A stretch of DNA of 64,000 nucleotides from NCBI RefSeq assembly GCF_003337235.1, contig NZ_QPJC01000010.1, positions 62,001-126,000 of the forward strand, in the 5' to 3' direction. Both the position numbers and the translations under genes were made by a program. Below, in pieces: positions 8,694 through 16,581 of this stretch. This stretch comes from Halopolyspora algeriensis. GTDB taxonomy: Bacteria; Actinomycetota; Actinomycetes; Mycobacteriales; Pseudonocardiaceae. The notes below the pieces were generated by a model. The model searched no databases, was not told where the DNA came from, and worked only from the letters and a program-made list of their open reading frames with translations. Every line of letters begins with the position of its first letter. Within the stretch, counting starts at the first letter, position 1.

Positions 8694-9319
8694 TGTCCGC
8701 CCGCATCGACCACACCACGACATCGGGAACGTTCTCCCTGGATGGCCAAACCTTCGAGGTGGACAACAACGTGTGGGTCGTCGGCGACGACAGGGAGTGT
8801 GTCGTGATCGACGCTCCGCACGACGTCGACGCGATCCGGAAGCTGGTCGCCGGCCGCCGTGTTCGAGCCATTGTGGCGACTCACGCTCACGACGATCATG
8901 TGCGCGTCGCACCCGAACTGGCCGAGGCACTCGACGCACCCGTGCTGCTGCACCCGGACGACCTCGTGCTCTGGCGCATGACCCATCCCGGGCATAATCC
9001 ACAGGGCACGCTCACCGACGGGCAGGAAGTACCGGTCGCCGGGATCGCGCTTCGCGTGCTGCACACCCCCGGCCACGCACCCGGCGCCGTGTGCCTGTAC
9101 GCACCGCAACTCGGTGCGGTCTTCACCGGCGACACCCTCTTCGCCGGAGGACCAGGAGCGACCGGTCGCTCCTACTCCGACTTCACCGTGATCATCAGCT
9201 CGATCAGCGCACGCCTACTGACACTGCCCGAGGAGACCGGAGTGCATCCTGGCCACGGTGACTCGACCACCATCGGAACCGAAAAACCGCATTTGGACGA
9301 GTGGGTCAAGCCTCGGTAG
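8693..9319 (+). CDS. metallo-beta-lactamase-fold hydrolase, probable S-formylmycothiol hydrolase partner
   Basis: The protein has 208 residues with the THAHDDH metal-binding motif near residue 64, a second-site histidine in HTPGHAPG, an aspartate in FTGDTLF and a final HPGHGDST, all typical of the glyoxalase II-like branch. A gene of this family commonly follows the mycothiol formaldehyde dehydrogenase in actinobacteria. Hydrolysis of S-formylmycothiol is the proposed role but is inferred from context. The ATG shares a base with the dehydrogenase stop; a GTG three bases earlier is also possible. Confidence 0.85.
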   Translation: MSARIDHTTTSGTFSLDGQTFEVDNNVWVVGDDRECVVIDAPHDVDAIRKLVAGRRVRAIVATHAHDDHVRVAPELAEALDAPVLLHPDDLVLWRMTHPGHNPQGTLTDGQEVPVAGIALRVLHTPGHAPGAVCLYAPQLGAVFTGDTLFAGGPGATGRSYSDFTVIISSISARLLTLPEETGVHPGHGDSTTIGTEKPHLDEWVKPR

Positions 9320-9519
9320 CAGCTCTTGAGCTTCTCCTTACGAGGCGCCTCACCAGCACCGATACCCACCCGGCCGGCAACGGCGACCACACCCACGGCA
9401 CCACTACCCCACTGCAATCACCGTGCTGACCTCATTTCATGCCCTTACCGCGGTTTTACGCACCCGCCCGTGCTCTCGCCCGCTTCGAGGCATCCCGCGT
9501 CACGAGACACTCTCCCGAC

Positions 9520-9552
9520 CTTCCGAAGGTGGGACGGCCCCACCTTCGGAAG
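9520..9552. terminator. strong hairpin between convergent genes
   Basis: Perfect 14-base arms, CTTCCGAAGGTGGG and its complement, are separated by five bases (acggc). The hairpin lies in the 311-base gap between the hydrolase ending at 9319 and the minus-strand gene ending at 9631. No run of T follows, so termination would be of the T-less kind common in actinobacteria. It could serve both strands. Confidence 0.6.
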
Positions 9553-9557
9553 CCCTC

Positions 9558-9600
9558 AACGCGTATGCCGCCGTGCTGTTGCCGTGCCCGCATACGCGTT
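9558..9600. terminator. second inverted repeat between convergent genes
   Basis: AACGCGTATGC and GCATACGCGTT form perfect 11-base arms around a 21-base loop, directly beside the hairpin at 9520. It is probably part of a bidirectional terminator for the two converging transcripts. A protein-binding site is an alternative. Confidence 0.5.
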
Positions 9601-9630
9601 CTACGAGTGTCACGTGCGCTCCGCGCCCTC

Positions 9631-10212
9631 TCAGCGGCCGAGACCGGGCATCGCGGGCATCTCGGGCCGACCGGCGAAGAGGTCGAAGTACATACCGCCC
9701 GCAACGAGCAGACCGAGCACACCGAGCAGGACGCCGCCCAGAGCCACAGCCTTCACCCACGGCCGGATGCTGTTGTTCCGGACGGAGGCGGTCAGCAGTA
9801 CACCACCACCGAGAACAACGGCGATCACGGCGAAGATGCCGTTGACGAGCGCCGCTGTGTGCCAGGGAGCGCTGTAGAAGGCCTCGACCGGGTCGCCTCC
9901 GCCGCCGGTACTGGCTTTGATTTGGCCGACGATTTCCGCGCGGGAACGCAGCATGTTCCCGAGCGGCGTGCCGGTCAGAGAGCTCAGCCCGAGACCGGCA
10001 CCGACAGTGGCGACGGCACCCGCCACGAAGCCACCGGTGGCGCCGGTGGCTGTGCTTTCGCCACCGGTGTCGCCGGTGTCGGTGCTTTCGCCACCGGCTT
10101 CGGTGTTCTCCTGGGGCGTCTCCGGTAGCTGATCGTAAGACGGGGTTTCTTCCTGCGCGATCGCGGGAGCGCTGTCGCTGTTCTCCGCGTTCGCTGCGGT
10201 TCCGGATGTCAT
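9631..10212 (-). CDS. hypothetical membrane protein with acidic low-complexity N-terminus
   Basis: The protein has 193 residues. Residues 1-65 are acidic and rich in Ser, Thr, Gly and Glu, with an imperfect 10-residue duplication (GGESTDTGDT, GGESTATGAT). A glycine-rich hydrophobic stretch then follows, and three further hydrophobic segments appear near residues 110-130, 140-160 and 165-185. I do not recognise a family. The ATG at 10212 is the plausible start because the upstream frame looks non-coding. The neighbouring integrase remnant suggests that it sits in or beside a decayed mobile region. Confidence 0.6.
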   Translation of the reverse strand: MTSGTAANAENSDSAPAIAQEETPSYDQLPETPQENTEAGGESTDTGDTGGESTATGATGGFVAGAVATVGAGLGLSSLTGTPLGNMLRSRAEIVGQIKASTGGGGDPVEAFYSAPWHTAALVNGIFAVIAVVLGGGVLLTASVRNNSIRPWVKAVALGGVLLGVLGLLVAGGMYFDLFAGRPEMPAMPGLGR

Positions 10213-10458
10213 CACGGGCAGCTTAGGGACCCCGGTTGAGAGCCCGATAAGCCGCACCTGATTTGTTTCTGAGTCCTTCCCGATCGGCATCCCCGCAGCC
10301 CCAGCGGAGAGGGCAGAGGGCGCATCGTCCAGGCGACCGAGCAGGCCGCGCACCTCGTCGGGAGTCCGTTGAGCTCCCGGTCGGTCGCACGCGGAACTCG
10401 CCATCCGGCAGGACCGAGATTACGGCTGTTCGGGCCTTATGGTGCTCTGGTGCGCCAG

Positions 10459-10565
10459 TGGGCGCCTCGCGAGACGTGACACAGCTTCGTGTCACTGCTG
10501 TCGGACTCCGACATGGCGCTGGAGGACATCGCCCGGCTGGTCGGCCACAACCGAAAACCGAAACA
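10459..10565 (+). pseudogene. remnant of a tyrosine integrase C-terminus
   Basis: Translated from 10459 the sequence gives W-A-P-R-E-T, a TGA stop, then HSFVSLLSDSDMALEDIARL and VGHN before similarity ends. This is the region with the second catalytic arginine-histidine stretch (RHSFVSLLSD...LVGH) of actinobacterial integrative-element integrases. The arginine codon is replaced by the stop, and both the N-terminal domain and the final catalytic tyrosine are missing. It is clearly dead. A fragment of the other end of such an integrase is at 15154-15340 on the opposite strand. Confidence 0.75.
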
Positions 10566-11963
10566 TCACTGCGGGAGCAGACCGGTGACCATGATGACGG
10601 CCACGGCCAGCGGGATGACCACCACGACCAGCGGCTTCCACCAACCCTGGACTCGAATGGCTCCGGCGCCGCGGTTGGCCTCCTCCCGGTACCGGTTGAA
10701 GCCGAAGAACAGGGCCACGAACACGATGATCAGCAAGGCCCCCAGCGGCATGAGGATGCTGCCGGAAATGAAGTCGGCCCATGTGAACAGGTTCTTGCCT
10801 GCGATGATCACATCGGAGAGCGGACCGTTCCCTCCGTAGGAGAGCATGCTCGGCACGGCGAGCACGAGGATGGCTCCGACCGTCGCCCAGCTGGCCCGTC
10901 GACGACTCCAACCGGTGAGTTCCCGCAACGAACCGGCGATGCCTTCGGAGTATCCGATGGCGGAGGTGAGTCCGGCGATGAGCACCAGCAGGAAGAACAC
11001 CGGCCCCACGATGAACCCACCCGGGATGCGGGCGAAGACGTTGGGCATGGTTTGGAACACCAGCCCCGGCCCCTCCGCCTCGGTCAACCCGTAGGAACGT
11101 ATGGCGGGGAAAATGATGAGTCCGGCGAGGATGGCGATCAGGGTGTTGACACCCACGATGCTCACCGAGTCCCCGGGGACTTGGGACTTCTCCCTGTCGA
11201 GGTAGCTGCCGAAGATGAAAGCGGTGGCCACGCCGATGCCGATCGCGAAAAACGCCTGCCCCAGAGCGGCCAGGATGACCTCGCCGGTGATGAGCGAGAA
11301 GTCCGGGGTCAAGTACCAGGCCACGCCTTTCGCGGCCCCGGGTTGCAGCAGCGAGTAAACGGTGAGCCCGATCAGGAGTATCAGCAACAGCGGCATGAGG
11401 AACTTCGTCGACCGCTCGATGCCTTCCTTGAGCCCGCGGCTGATGATCAATCCGGTCACGGCGATGATCCCCACCGTGGCCGCGACGATGGCGGGGGTGT
11501 TGGCCGTGAATGCGCTGTAGGTGGTGCTGATCTGCTCGGCGGTGGTTCCGGCGCTGAAAGTGCCGGTGAGGGACATGACGAAGTATCCCACCATGAACCC
11601 GAGAATGACCACGTAGTACGACATGATCAGCAGGGCCGACAACGTCCCGAGCCAACCGATGGCACGGAACGGGTTACCGGAGCGGGTGAGCTCCCGCATG
11701 CCCAGGATCGGACCCTTCTGCGTGCGCCGACCGAGCATGAGCTCCGCGATGAACAGGGGAATACCCACCAGCACGGAGATCACGATGTAGACGAGCACGA
11801 ACGCCCCGCCGCCGTTCTCACTGACCAGGTAGGGAAAGCGCCAGATGGCGCCGAGTCCCACGGCGAACCCGGCCGTGGCCATGATGAAACCGAACCTCGA
11901 ACCCCAGGATTCCCGAGGATTCGAATCGGTGGTGGCAGCAGGAGGGACGTCGGAAACGCTCAT
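10566..11963 (-). CDS. sodium-dependent neurotransmitter:sodium symporter (NSS/SNF) family transporter
   Basis: The protein has 465 residues with about eleven to twelve membrane segments. The start of helix 1 carries the family hallmark (ATAGFAVGLGAIWRFPYLV), followed by the NGGGAF turn and the IPLFIAELMLGRR segment. Bacterial members such as LeuT and MhsT import amino acids with sodium. The substrate cannot be read from the sequence. The gene stands alone: the downstream end meets the integrase remnant directly, and an imperfect inverted repeat lies upstream of the start. Confidence 0.92.
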   Translation of the reverse strand: MSVSDVPPAATTDSNPRESWGSRFGFIMATAGFAVGLGAIWRFPYLVSENGGGAFVLVYIVISVLVGIPLFIAELMLGRRTQKGPILGMRELTRSGNPFRAIGWLGTLSALLIMSYYVVILGFMVGYFVMSLTGTFSAGTTAEQISTTYSAFTANTPAIVAATVGIIAVTGLIISRGLKEGIERSTKFLMPLLLILLIGLTVYSLLQPGAAKGVAWYLTPDFSLITGEVILAALGQAFFAIGIGVATAFIFGSYLDREKSQVPGDSVSIVGVNTLIAILAGLIIFPAIRSYGLTEAEGPGLVFQTMPNVFARIPGGFIVGPVFFLLVLIAGLTSAIGYSEGIAGSLRELTGWSRRRASWATVGAILVLAVPSMLSYGGNGPLSDVIIAGKNLFTWADFISGSILMPLGALLIIVFVALFFGFNRYREEANRGAGAIRVQGWWKPLVVVVIPLAVAVIMVTGLLPQ

Positions 11964-11994
11964 GGACGATTACTCTCGATTACCTCTGTGTTGC

Positions 11995-12019
11995 GTACTT
12001 TCTGAAATATCAGAAGTAC
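11995..12019. promoter_or_regulatory. imperfect inverted repeat upstream of the NSS symporter
   Basis: GTACTTTCTGA and TCAGAAGTAC flank AATA, with one unpaired T. It lies 32-56 bases before the symporter start codon, in the promoter zone, and may be an operator. No adjacent regulator gene is available to pair with it. Confidence 0.3.
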
Positions 12020-12467
12020 CGTAGTCCCGAGCACGCGTCATCCAAAGGGAAAGCGCCGGTGACTCATCCAACACATCGACAATCGCGGTGGATCAGCGCA
12101 GCGCATCGAGCCGTTGCTGCCTGTACGCCCGATCTGCGGGCCGGGACTGAAGTCGTTGCCGGACACCAGCACCGACACCCATCACGATCAGCGACGAAGA
12201 CCGCACCTGCGGCCCCCTACCCCGCTGTAGTCGCCCCTGCTGACCCCGATTCGCGCCACGAGTGATGCCACGGTTGCGCGTGCTCCGCATACAGCCCTGC
12301 TGTAGCGACCGAGTGCCCCCGAGAGCCGAGAGCTGTTCCGTCGATCCGCCGCACTGCTCCGTTCGGGTGCTGAGTAGGTCCACGCTCCCGACCTCGATCG
12401 CGGTTGGGTACGGTCTCGTCCCGGCTCGATCATGGCTGCTTGCGTGCCGCTCGCCGTGGGAGGAGGC
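12020..12467. other. intergenic stretch without a recognisable gene
   Basis: Open frames here are rich in Arg, Cys and Pro and look like shadows. I see no RNA gene, terminator or repeat. It separates the symporter from the putative effector gene and probably contains the effector's promoter. Confidence 0.4.
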
Positions 12468-12594
12468 GTGTCCGAAGTCGGGGATCGTCCACGCGTGCTG
12501 CACCCGGACGAGATGGAACACCTGCCGCGGCAGGTGTATCTGGCCTGCCGCCCGCACCAGGCAGGAGGAGGCGCATCGAGCGCTCGAGCAGGCC

Positions 12595-13218
12595 ATGAAG
12601 GACCCGCTGGCGACGGCCAAGGCCACCAAGACCTACGCGATGTTCGTCGTCGGCCAGGGCCTCAACACCATCAAGGGCTCCACCGACGCCGCCGGGGACT
12701 TCTTTCAAAAAGCTAGCCAGTGGAACGACACGGCCTCCACCTTGCAGGCTCGCGCCGAGAAGTACTCCGGGAGCGTCCGCGACCGCTTCAACAAGGCCGC
12801 CGACAGCTACAAGAAGGTGGCCAGCACCAACGCGGCATACGCCGACGACGCCAAGAGGATGGGCGGACCGGTCGGCTCGAAGGCGCGAAGCATCGTCTCC
12901 GCAGACGCGAGCGGATTGGTAAAAGGCACGCTACGCGTTGCCAATGTCAGTAGGGGCTTGGTGCGTGGGGTTCCGGCAGTCGGTACCACGCTGACGATCG
13001 GCTCCGCGGCATGGGATGTTGCCAACGGCAAGAATGTCTGGGAGGCGACGGAGGACACCGCCGCGAATCTTGGTGGAGGCGCTGCCGGCGGTTACTTCGG
13101 CGGCATAGTTGGTACGGCCATCTGCCCCGGCGTGGGGACCGTCATCGGCGGCGTCGTCGGCGGGGCTATCGGAAGCTGGGCCGCTGGCTGGGGCGTCAAC
13201 GCAGCGACAGGAGAGTAA
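12595..13218 (+). CDS. putative effector with helical N-terminus and glycine-zipper C-terminus; 5' end may be frameshifted
   Basis: From the ATG at 12595 the protein has 207 residues. Residues 1-85 are helical and polar (AEKYSGSVRDRFNKAADSYK). The C-terminal half is hydrophobic and ends in a long glycine zipper (GGGAAGGYFGGIVGTAICPG continuing to WAAGWGVNAATGE), a membrane-inserting pattern. A different upstream frame, from a GTG at 12468, reads VGDRPRVLHPDEMEHLPRQV and looks like the missing N-terminus of a WXG100-like or T7SS-type protein. A frameshift between about 12540 and 12580 would join them. The following genes encode membrane proteins that could be partners. Function is unknown. Confidence 0.55.
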   Translation: MKDPLATAKATKTYAMFVVGQGLNTIKGSTDAAGDFFQKASQWNDTASTLQARAEKYSGSVRDRFNKAADSYKKVASTNAAYADDAKRMGGPVGSKARSIVSADASGLVKGTLRVANVSRGLVRGVPAVGTTLTIGSAAWDVANGKNVWEATEDTAANLGGGAAGGYFGGIVGTAICPGVGTVIGGVVGGAIGSWAAGWGVNAATGE

Positions 13219-13258
13219 TGACCCACGTCTCCGAAACAGTGCCTGCCGGGAGGTCAGC

Positions 13259-13915
13259 ATGAACGACGATCGTCTCTTTCTCGCCACCTCAGAGCTGCCT
13301 CCTAAGCCTGACCCGGTCAGCGGAGAACCTCGTCCACCTCGGGCACCGGGGTTCCACAAGGAGGGCAAGCCGCCGAAGGAGCAGGACCGCGACCGGGACC
13401 AGACCATTCGTCGCATGCCGACTCCACCGGAGGGTGAAGGGCGCATGCTGGAGTGGTACCGCCACAGCCAGCGTAATGCGATCACGGCCGGATTGGGCGC
13501 GTTCGTCATCATCGCCCTCGGTATCACGCTTTTGCAGGGGCTTGATCCGTCGTGGATGAGTGCCTGGTGGATGTGGCTCATCGTCGCCACGGGTTCGCTG
13601 GTCGTCTACGCCTCGTTCCGCGCGGTGGAGTGCGCCGTGGGGGCCGAGTGGCTCAAGGTCGGCAAGGCGTGGGTGCGGCTGTACGAGCTGACCGAGATCA
13701 AAGCCAAGCACCGCAGCAACGCCATCCACCTGGACTTCAAAGACAGCGCCGGACGCGTCGTCATGGTCAAATCCGACGACCTCCAAGAAGACCGCGATGT
13801 CTGGGACCTCGTCTACAACGGAATCCTGCACTCGGTCATCGCCGGAGGCGCCGAAACCAACAGCATGGTCCACAGCGCCTTCCAAGTGCCCCGTCCCGAG
13901 TCGTGGAAGGGATAA
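13259..13915 (+). CDS. hypothetical two-helix membrane protein with PH-like C-terminal domain
   Basis: The protein has 218 residues. The first 75 are hydrophilic, proline-rich and charged. Two membrane segments follow (about 80-100 and 105-125), then a compact soluble domain (GAEWLKVGKAWVRLYELTEI onwards) of bacterial PH-like appearance. The ATG has a GGGAGG ribosome binding site, and the gene lies 40 bases after the putative effector, so the two are probably co-transcribed. It might protect against or help secrete the upstream product; that is speculation from position only. Confidence 0.7.
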   Translation: MNDDRLFLATSELPPKPDPVSGEPRPPRAPGFHKEGKPPKEQDRDRDQTIRRMPTPPEGEGRMLEWYRHSQRNAITAGLGAFVIIALGITLLQGLDPSWMSAWWMWLIVATGSLVVYASFRAVECAVGAEWLKVGKAWVRLYELTEIKAKHRSNAIHLDFKDSAGRVVMVKSDDLQEDRDVWDLVYNGILHSVIAGGAETNSMVHSAFQVPRPESWKG

Positions 13916-14036
13916 TCCGCCGGTTCCTCAGCAGGTGGCCTCTGTCCTGGTGATGAAAGAGTTGGCAGGAGCGAACGCGACCACGAACCCGGCTATGAGG
14001 ACGGCTACGAGTGGTACGAGGGGGAAGGAGCAGAGG

Positions 14037-14435
14037 TTGAGCAATCTCCGTCGTAAGGTGACGTGGAACAGACCGCTCGCCAATCGCATCCAAAGCGGGG
14101 GAGCCACACTGCTGGCGATCGGTGGAGCGGGGATGGTTTTCTTCGAACTGTGGGCGGCCTGGTCCGTCTCCGCACGTATGCAGACGATCGTCGTGCTCGC
14201 GGGCAGCCTCGCCTGCCTGATCGGCGCCGGCATGTGCCGGCTCAGCGGTGAAGCGAACAGCGCACACATCGTTGTCGGTGTACTCGGTTTGCTACTGAAC
14301 GCAGGATGCGCGTACGTGTTGCTGGAGGTCACCGGCATCGAGGCAGTTATGTGTGCCGCGGGGGTTCTCATGTTCGGCCCCGGAGGAGCCTGGGTCCTCT
14401 CCGGGCAAATAGAGCCGTATCCATTTCCCGAATGA
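14037..14435 (+). CDS. hypothetical four-helix membrane protein
   Basis: From a TTG at 14037 with AAGGAG six bases before, the protein has 132 residues and four hydrophobic segments (about 20-40, 47-66, 75-97 and 103-120). An ATG at 13953 in the same frame would add 28 residues of unlikely composition, so I prefer the TTG. The gene follows the two-helix protein on the same strand and probably shares its transcript. I do not recognise a family. Confidence 0.6.
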   Translation: MSNLRRKVTWNRPLANRIQSGGATLLAIGGAGMVFFELWAAWSVSARMQTIVVLAGSLACLIGAGMCRLSGEANSAHIVVGVLGLLLNAGCAYVLLEVTGIEAVMCAAGVLMFGPGGAWVLSGQIEPYPFPE

Positions 14436-14578
14436 CACTCACAAAGAAGTCATACATACTTGACGGGTTTGACAACGCCTCAACAGGGACCTCCTGTTAG
14501 CTTGATCACATTTATTGTCAGCATGATCAACCGTTTGGCCGTCACGGTAAATAACCAGCGTTTCGTACTGTCATTCCC

Positions 14579-14980
14579 ATGCGGGCTGAAACCAAGAGGC
14601 GCATCGCGCGCTACTGGGGATACATCCTCCTGGTCGGACTTTACTTCGCGTGGTTCCAGTTCCACGCAGACCCGATCATCCTGATAGTGATGTCGCTGGC
14701 GATCATCGTGTACTTTCTGCTCCAAGCGCCCGCTCCATGTTGCGCCCCCAACCGAGATGGCACCTCACTTTGCAAAAACAATGCGAGAGGACTGCTTCGG
14801 GGCTGCCATCTTGAATCCCACAAATGGGAGAACGCGAAGATACTCGCAAGTCGCCAGAACTGGGCCGAGTTTGGCCGTAAAGTATTCCGGAAGTTCAGCG
14901 GAGGCGCTGCGACGATATCGGCATTCGCCGGAGTGGTATCAGCCGTTGCAGCAGTGATTTCCTTGATGATGAAACCGTAG
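14579..14980 (+). CDS. small membrane protein with a Cys/His cluster
   Basis: The protein has 133 residues. Two hydrophobic segments lie near the N-terminus (about 12-30 and 32-50). Then comes a cysteine/histidine cluster (APCCAPNRDGTSLCKNNARG, GCHLESHKW) that could hold zinc and that I recall in other actinomycete proteins. A last hydrophobic helix lies at the C-terminus. The gene and its 140-base upstream region have clearly lower GC than the surroundings, which suggests recent acquisition. Function is unknown. Confidence 0.65.
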   Translation: MRAETKRRIARYWGYILLVGLYFAWFQFHADPIILIVMSLAIIVYFLLQAPAPCCAPNRDGTSLCKNNARGLLRGCHLESHKWENAKILASRQNWAEFGRKVFRKFSGGAATISAFAGVVSAVAAVISLMMKP

Positions 14981-15019
14981 CTGCTTCACGTCCCTGTTCA
15001 CGCCGTCATTGTGACGAAC

Positions 15020-15135
15020 GTTGTCAGAACTCGCCGTCACGTTGACGGTCCCCGTGGTTCGGCGGCCCTGCAGGACCTCGACCAGGCCCCGCTCCTTCAG
15101 CAGAGCGGTGGCTCGCTGCGCGGTACTGCTGCCAC
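15020..15135 (-). pseudogene. remnant of a GntR-type regulator
   Basis: In the minus frame the residues STAQRATALLKERGLVEVL followed by QGRRTT match the end of a GntR-family winged helix (the AQRAxxLLKxRGLVEVxQGRR block). Nothing upstream of it in this frame belongs to the family, and the frame runs on from the integrase remnant. Only this tail survives. Confidence 0.6.
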
Positions 15136-15153
15136 GTGCTCGTCCGCCTGGTT

Positions 15154-15340
15154 CAGCAAGCGCGTCAGGACCTTCTCCGCCGCACGCCGCACCTGAGCCA
15201 GCCGGAACCGTCTCGCGGAGATGGTGGCGACGTTTCGCCACGGGATCGAAGCCCGCACACACCTTCACGCGAAGGGCGCCACCGGCCGGCTTCTCGACCG
15301 TGCCGCGCGGGCGTTGACGACGTGCTTTCGACCTCGCCAT
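15154..15340 (-). pseudogene. remnant of a tyrosine integrase N-terminus beside tRNA-Val
   Basis: From the ATG at 15340 the frame reads MARSKARRQRPRGTVEKPAG then ALRVKVCAGFDPVAKRRHHL, the arm-binding N-terminus of integrases carried by actinobacterial integrative elements. After about residue 50 the family sequence continues in another frame (AEKVLTRLLNQADEHV), so there is a frameshift, and the rest of the gene is gone. Integrases of this type sit next to the tRNA used as attachment site; here tRNA-Val begins 93 bases away. Confidence 0.75.
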
Positions 15341-15432
15341 GGACCAAGGACAGGCCTGTTCACACCACACTTGGGTCCACAAACTGCCCGGCAACCCCGA
15401 GCAGTCCAGTGTTTTCCCTGGTGGTAAGGGGT

Positions 15433-15503
15433 GGGCGCAGCTGGGTTCGAACCAGCGACCCCTTGCTTGTAAGGCAAGTGCTCTTCCGCTGAGCTATGCG
15501 CCC
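15433..15503 (-). tRNA. tRNA-Val (anticodon TAC)
   Basis: The 71-base minus-strand gene folds as a cloverleaf. The acceptor arms are GGGCGCA and TGCGCCC, the T-loop contains GGTTCGAACCC, and the anticodon loop CTTACAA gives UAC, reading valine GUA/GUG codons. No CCA is encoded. The integrase remnant alongside suggests that this tRNA once served as an integration site. Confidence 0.92.
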
Positions 15504-15571
15504 GAAGTGGTGGCCACCGAGAGTACCGGCCGTGGTCGCGACATACTGTACCGGTCGGCCACCACCGATTG

Positions 15572-16036
15572 TCACGCGGACAGGGCGAGAATCGCCTTCT
15601 TCCACGCCTCCTGGTCCCGGGGTTCGCCCGGCTGGTTGACCTCCGCGAACCGGACCGTTCCCTCCTTGTCGATCAGGAAGGTTCCCCGGTTGGCCATTCC
15701 GGCCTTCTCGTTGAACACACCGTAGGCCTGGGCGACCTCGCCGTGCGGCCAGAAGTCCGACAGCAGCGGGAACGTGTAGCCCTGCTGCTCGGCCCAGGTC
15801 TTGAGCGCGAACGTGGTGTCGACCGACACCCCGATGACCTGGACATCGTCGTTCTGGAACTCGGCCAGGTCGTCACGGACCTGGCACAGCTCGCCCTGGC
15901 AGACACCGCTGAACGCGAACGGGTAGAAGACCAGAAGCACGTTCTTGTCACCCCGGAAACCGGAAAGGGAGACCTGCTCCTTGTTGGAGTCCGGCAGCGT
16001 GAAGTCCGGAGCTTCGGCACCGACCTCGACCGTCAT
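15572..16036 (-). CDS. ahpE: peroxiredoxin AhpE
   Basis: The protein has 154 residues with a thioredoxin fold. The peroxidatic cysteine is Cys45 in the motif PFAFSGVCQGELC, and Cys50 is a possible second cysteine. Length and sequence fit the AhpE branch known from Mycobacterium tuberculosis, which reduces hydrogen and organic peroxides in the cytosol using mycothiol-linked donors. In mycobacteria ahpE lies next to the DUF3052 gene and aceE, as here. The ATG at 16036 is the usual start. Confidence 0.93.
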   Translation of the reverse strand: MTVEVGAEAPDFTLPDSNKEQVSLSGFRGDKNVLLVFYPFAFSGVCQGELCQVRDDLAEFQNDDVQVIGVSVDTTFALKTWAEQQGYTFPLLSDFWPHGEVAQAYGVFNEKAGMANRGTFLIDKEGTVRFAEVNQPGEPRDQEAWKKAILALSA

Positions 16037-16143
16037 GGGCGTGCACCCTTCTGTTCGGCGTGATCCTGTCGCCGCCGAACCTACACGGAACACGCCTACG
16101 GTGGCATCGGCGGATCGGACGCCGATGCCACCGATGTGGCCGA

Positions 16144-16581
16144 TCACCGCTTGGTTTTCGCTGCCTTGCGGTAGGCCAACCTGGTTCCCATCCAACCCTC
16201 ACCGAGGTTGATGTTGGAGGTTTGCGCCAGGTTGGATGTCGATGCGGCCTCGTCGATGTCACTGGGCTCGACATGACCGGCACGGCCGGTCTTCGGAGTC
16301 AGCACCCAGATGACACCCTCGTCGGCGAGCGGGGTCATGACGTCGAGAAGTGTGTCCGTCAGATCGCCGTCGTCGTCGCGCCACCACAGCAGCACCACGT
16401 CGACCACTTCGTCGGCATCCTCGTCGAGCAGTTCACTCCCGCAACGCTCCTCGATCGCGGCGCGGACAGCGTCATCGACGTCCTCGTCCCACCCGATCTC
16501 CTGAACCACCATGTCCGGCTCGATGTCGAGCTTGTCGGCGACGTCGACCTCAGTCTTGCCGGCGTCTTCCGCGGCGACCAC
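16144..16581 (-). CDS. DUF3052 family protein
   Basis: This 145-residue, strongly acidic protein (KLDIEPDMVVQEIGWDEDV, LLWWRDDDGDLTDTLLDVM) matches DUF3052, an actinobacterial family of unknown function whose gene almost always neighbours aceE. The GTG at 16581 is preceded by GGAGGAG ten bases upstream; longer versions of the frame add arginine-rich residues that do not fit the family. It is transcribed away from aceE. Confidence 0.88.
   Translation of the reverse strand: MVAAEDAGKTEVDVADKLDIEPDMVVQEIGWDEDVDDAVRAAIEERCGSELLDEDADEVVDVVLLWWRDDDGDLTDTLLDVMTPLADEGVIWVLTPKTGRAGHVEPSDIDEAASTSNLAQTSNINLGEGWMGTRLAYRKAAKTKR

Noticed and set aside
10012-10100. Short tandem DNA repeat with GCTTTCGCCACCGG units
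   Set aside because: It encodes the repeated GGEST.TG.T segment of the membrane protein at 9631-10212 and needs no separate explanation.
10263-12005. A 580-codon plus-strand frame across the symporter
   Set aside because: Its translation is His, Gln, Asp and Arg-rich without any fold signal and is antisense to a clear NSS transporter.
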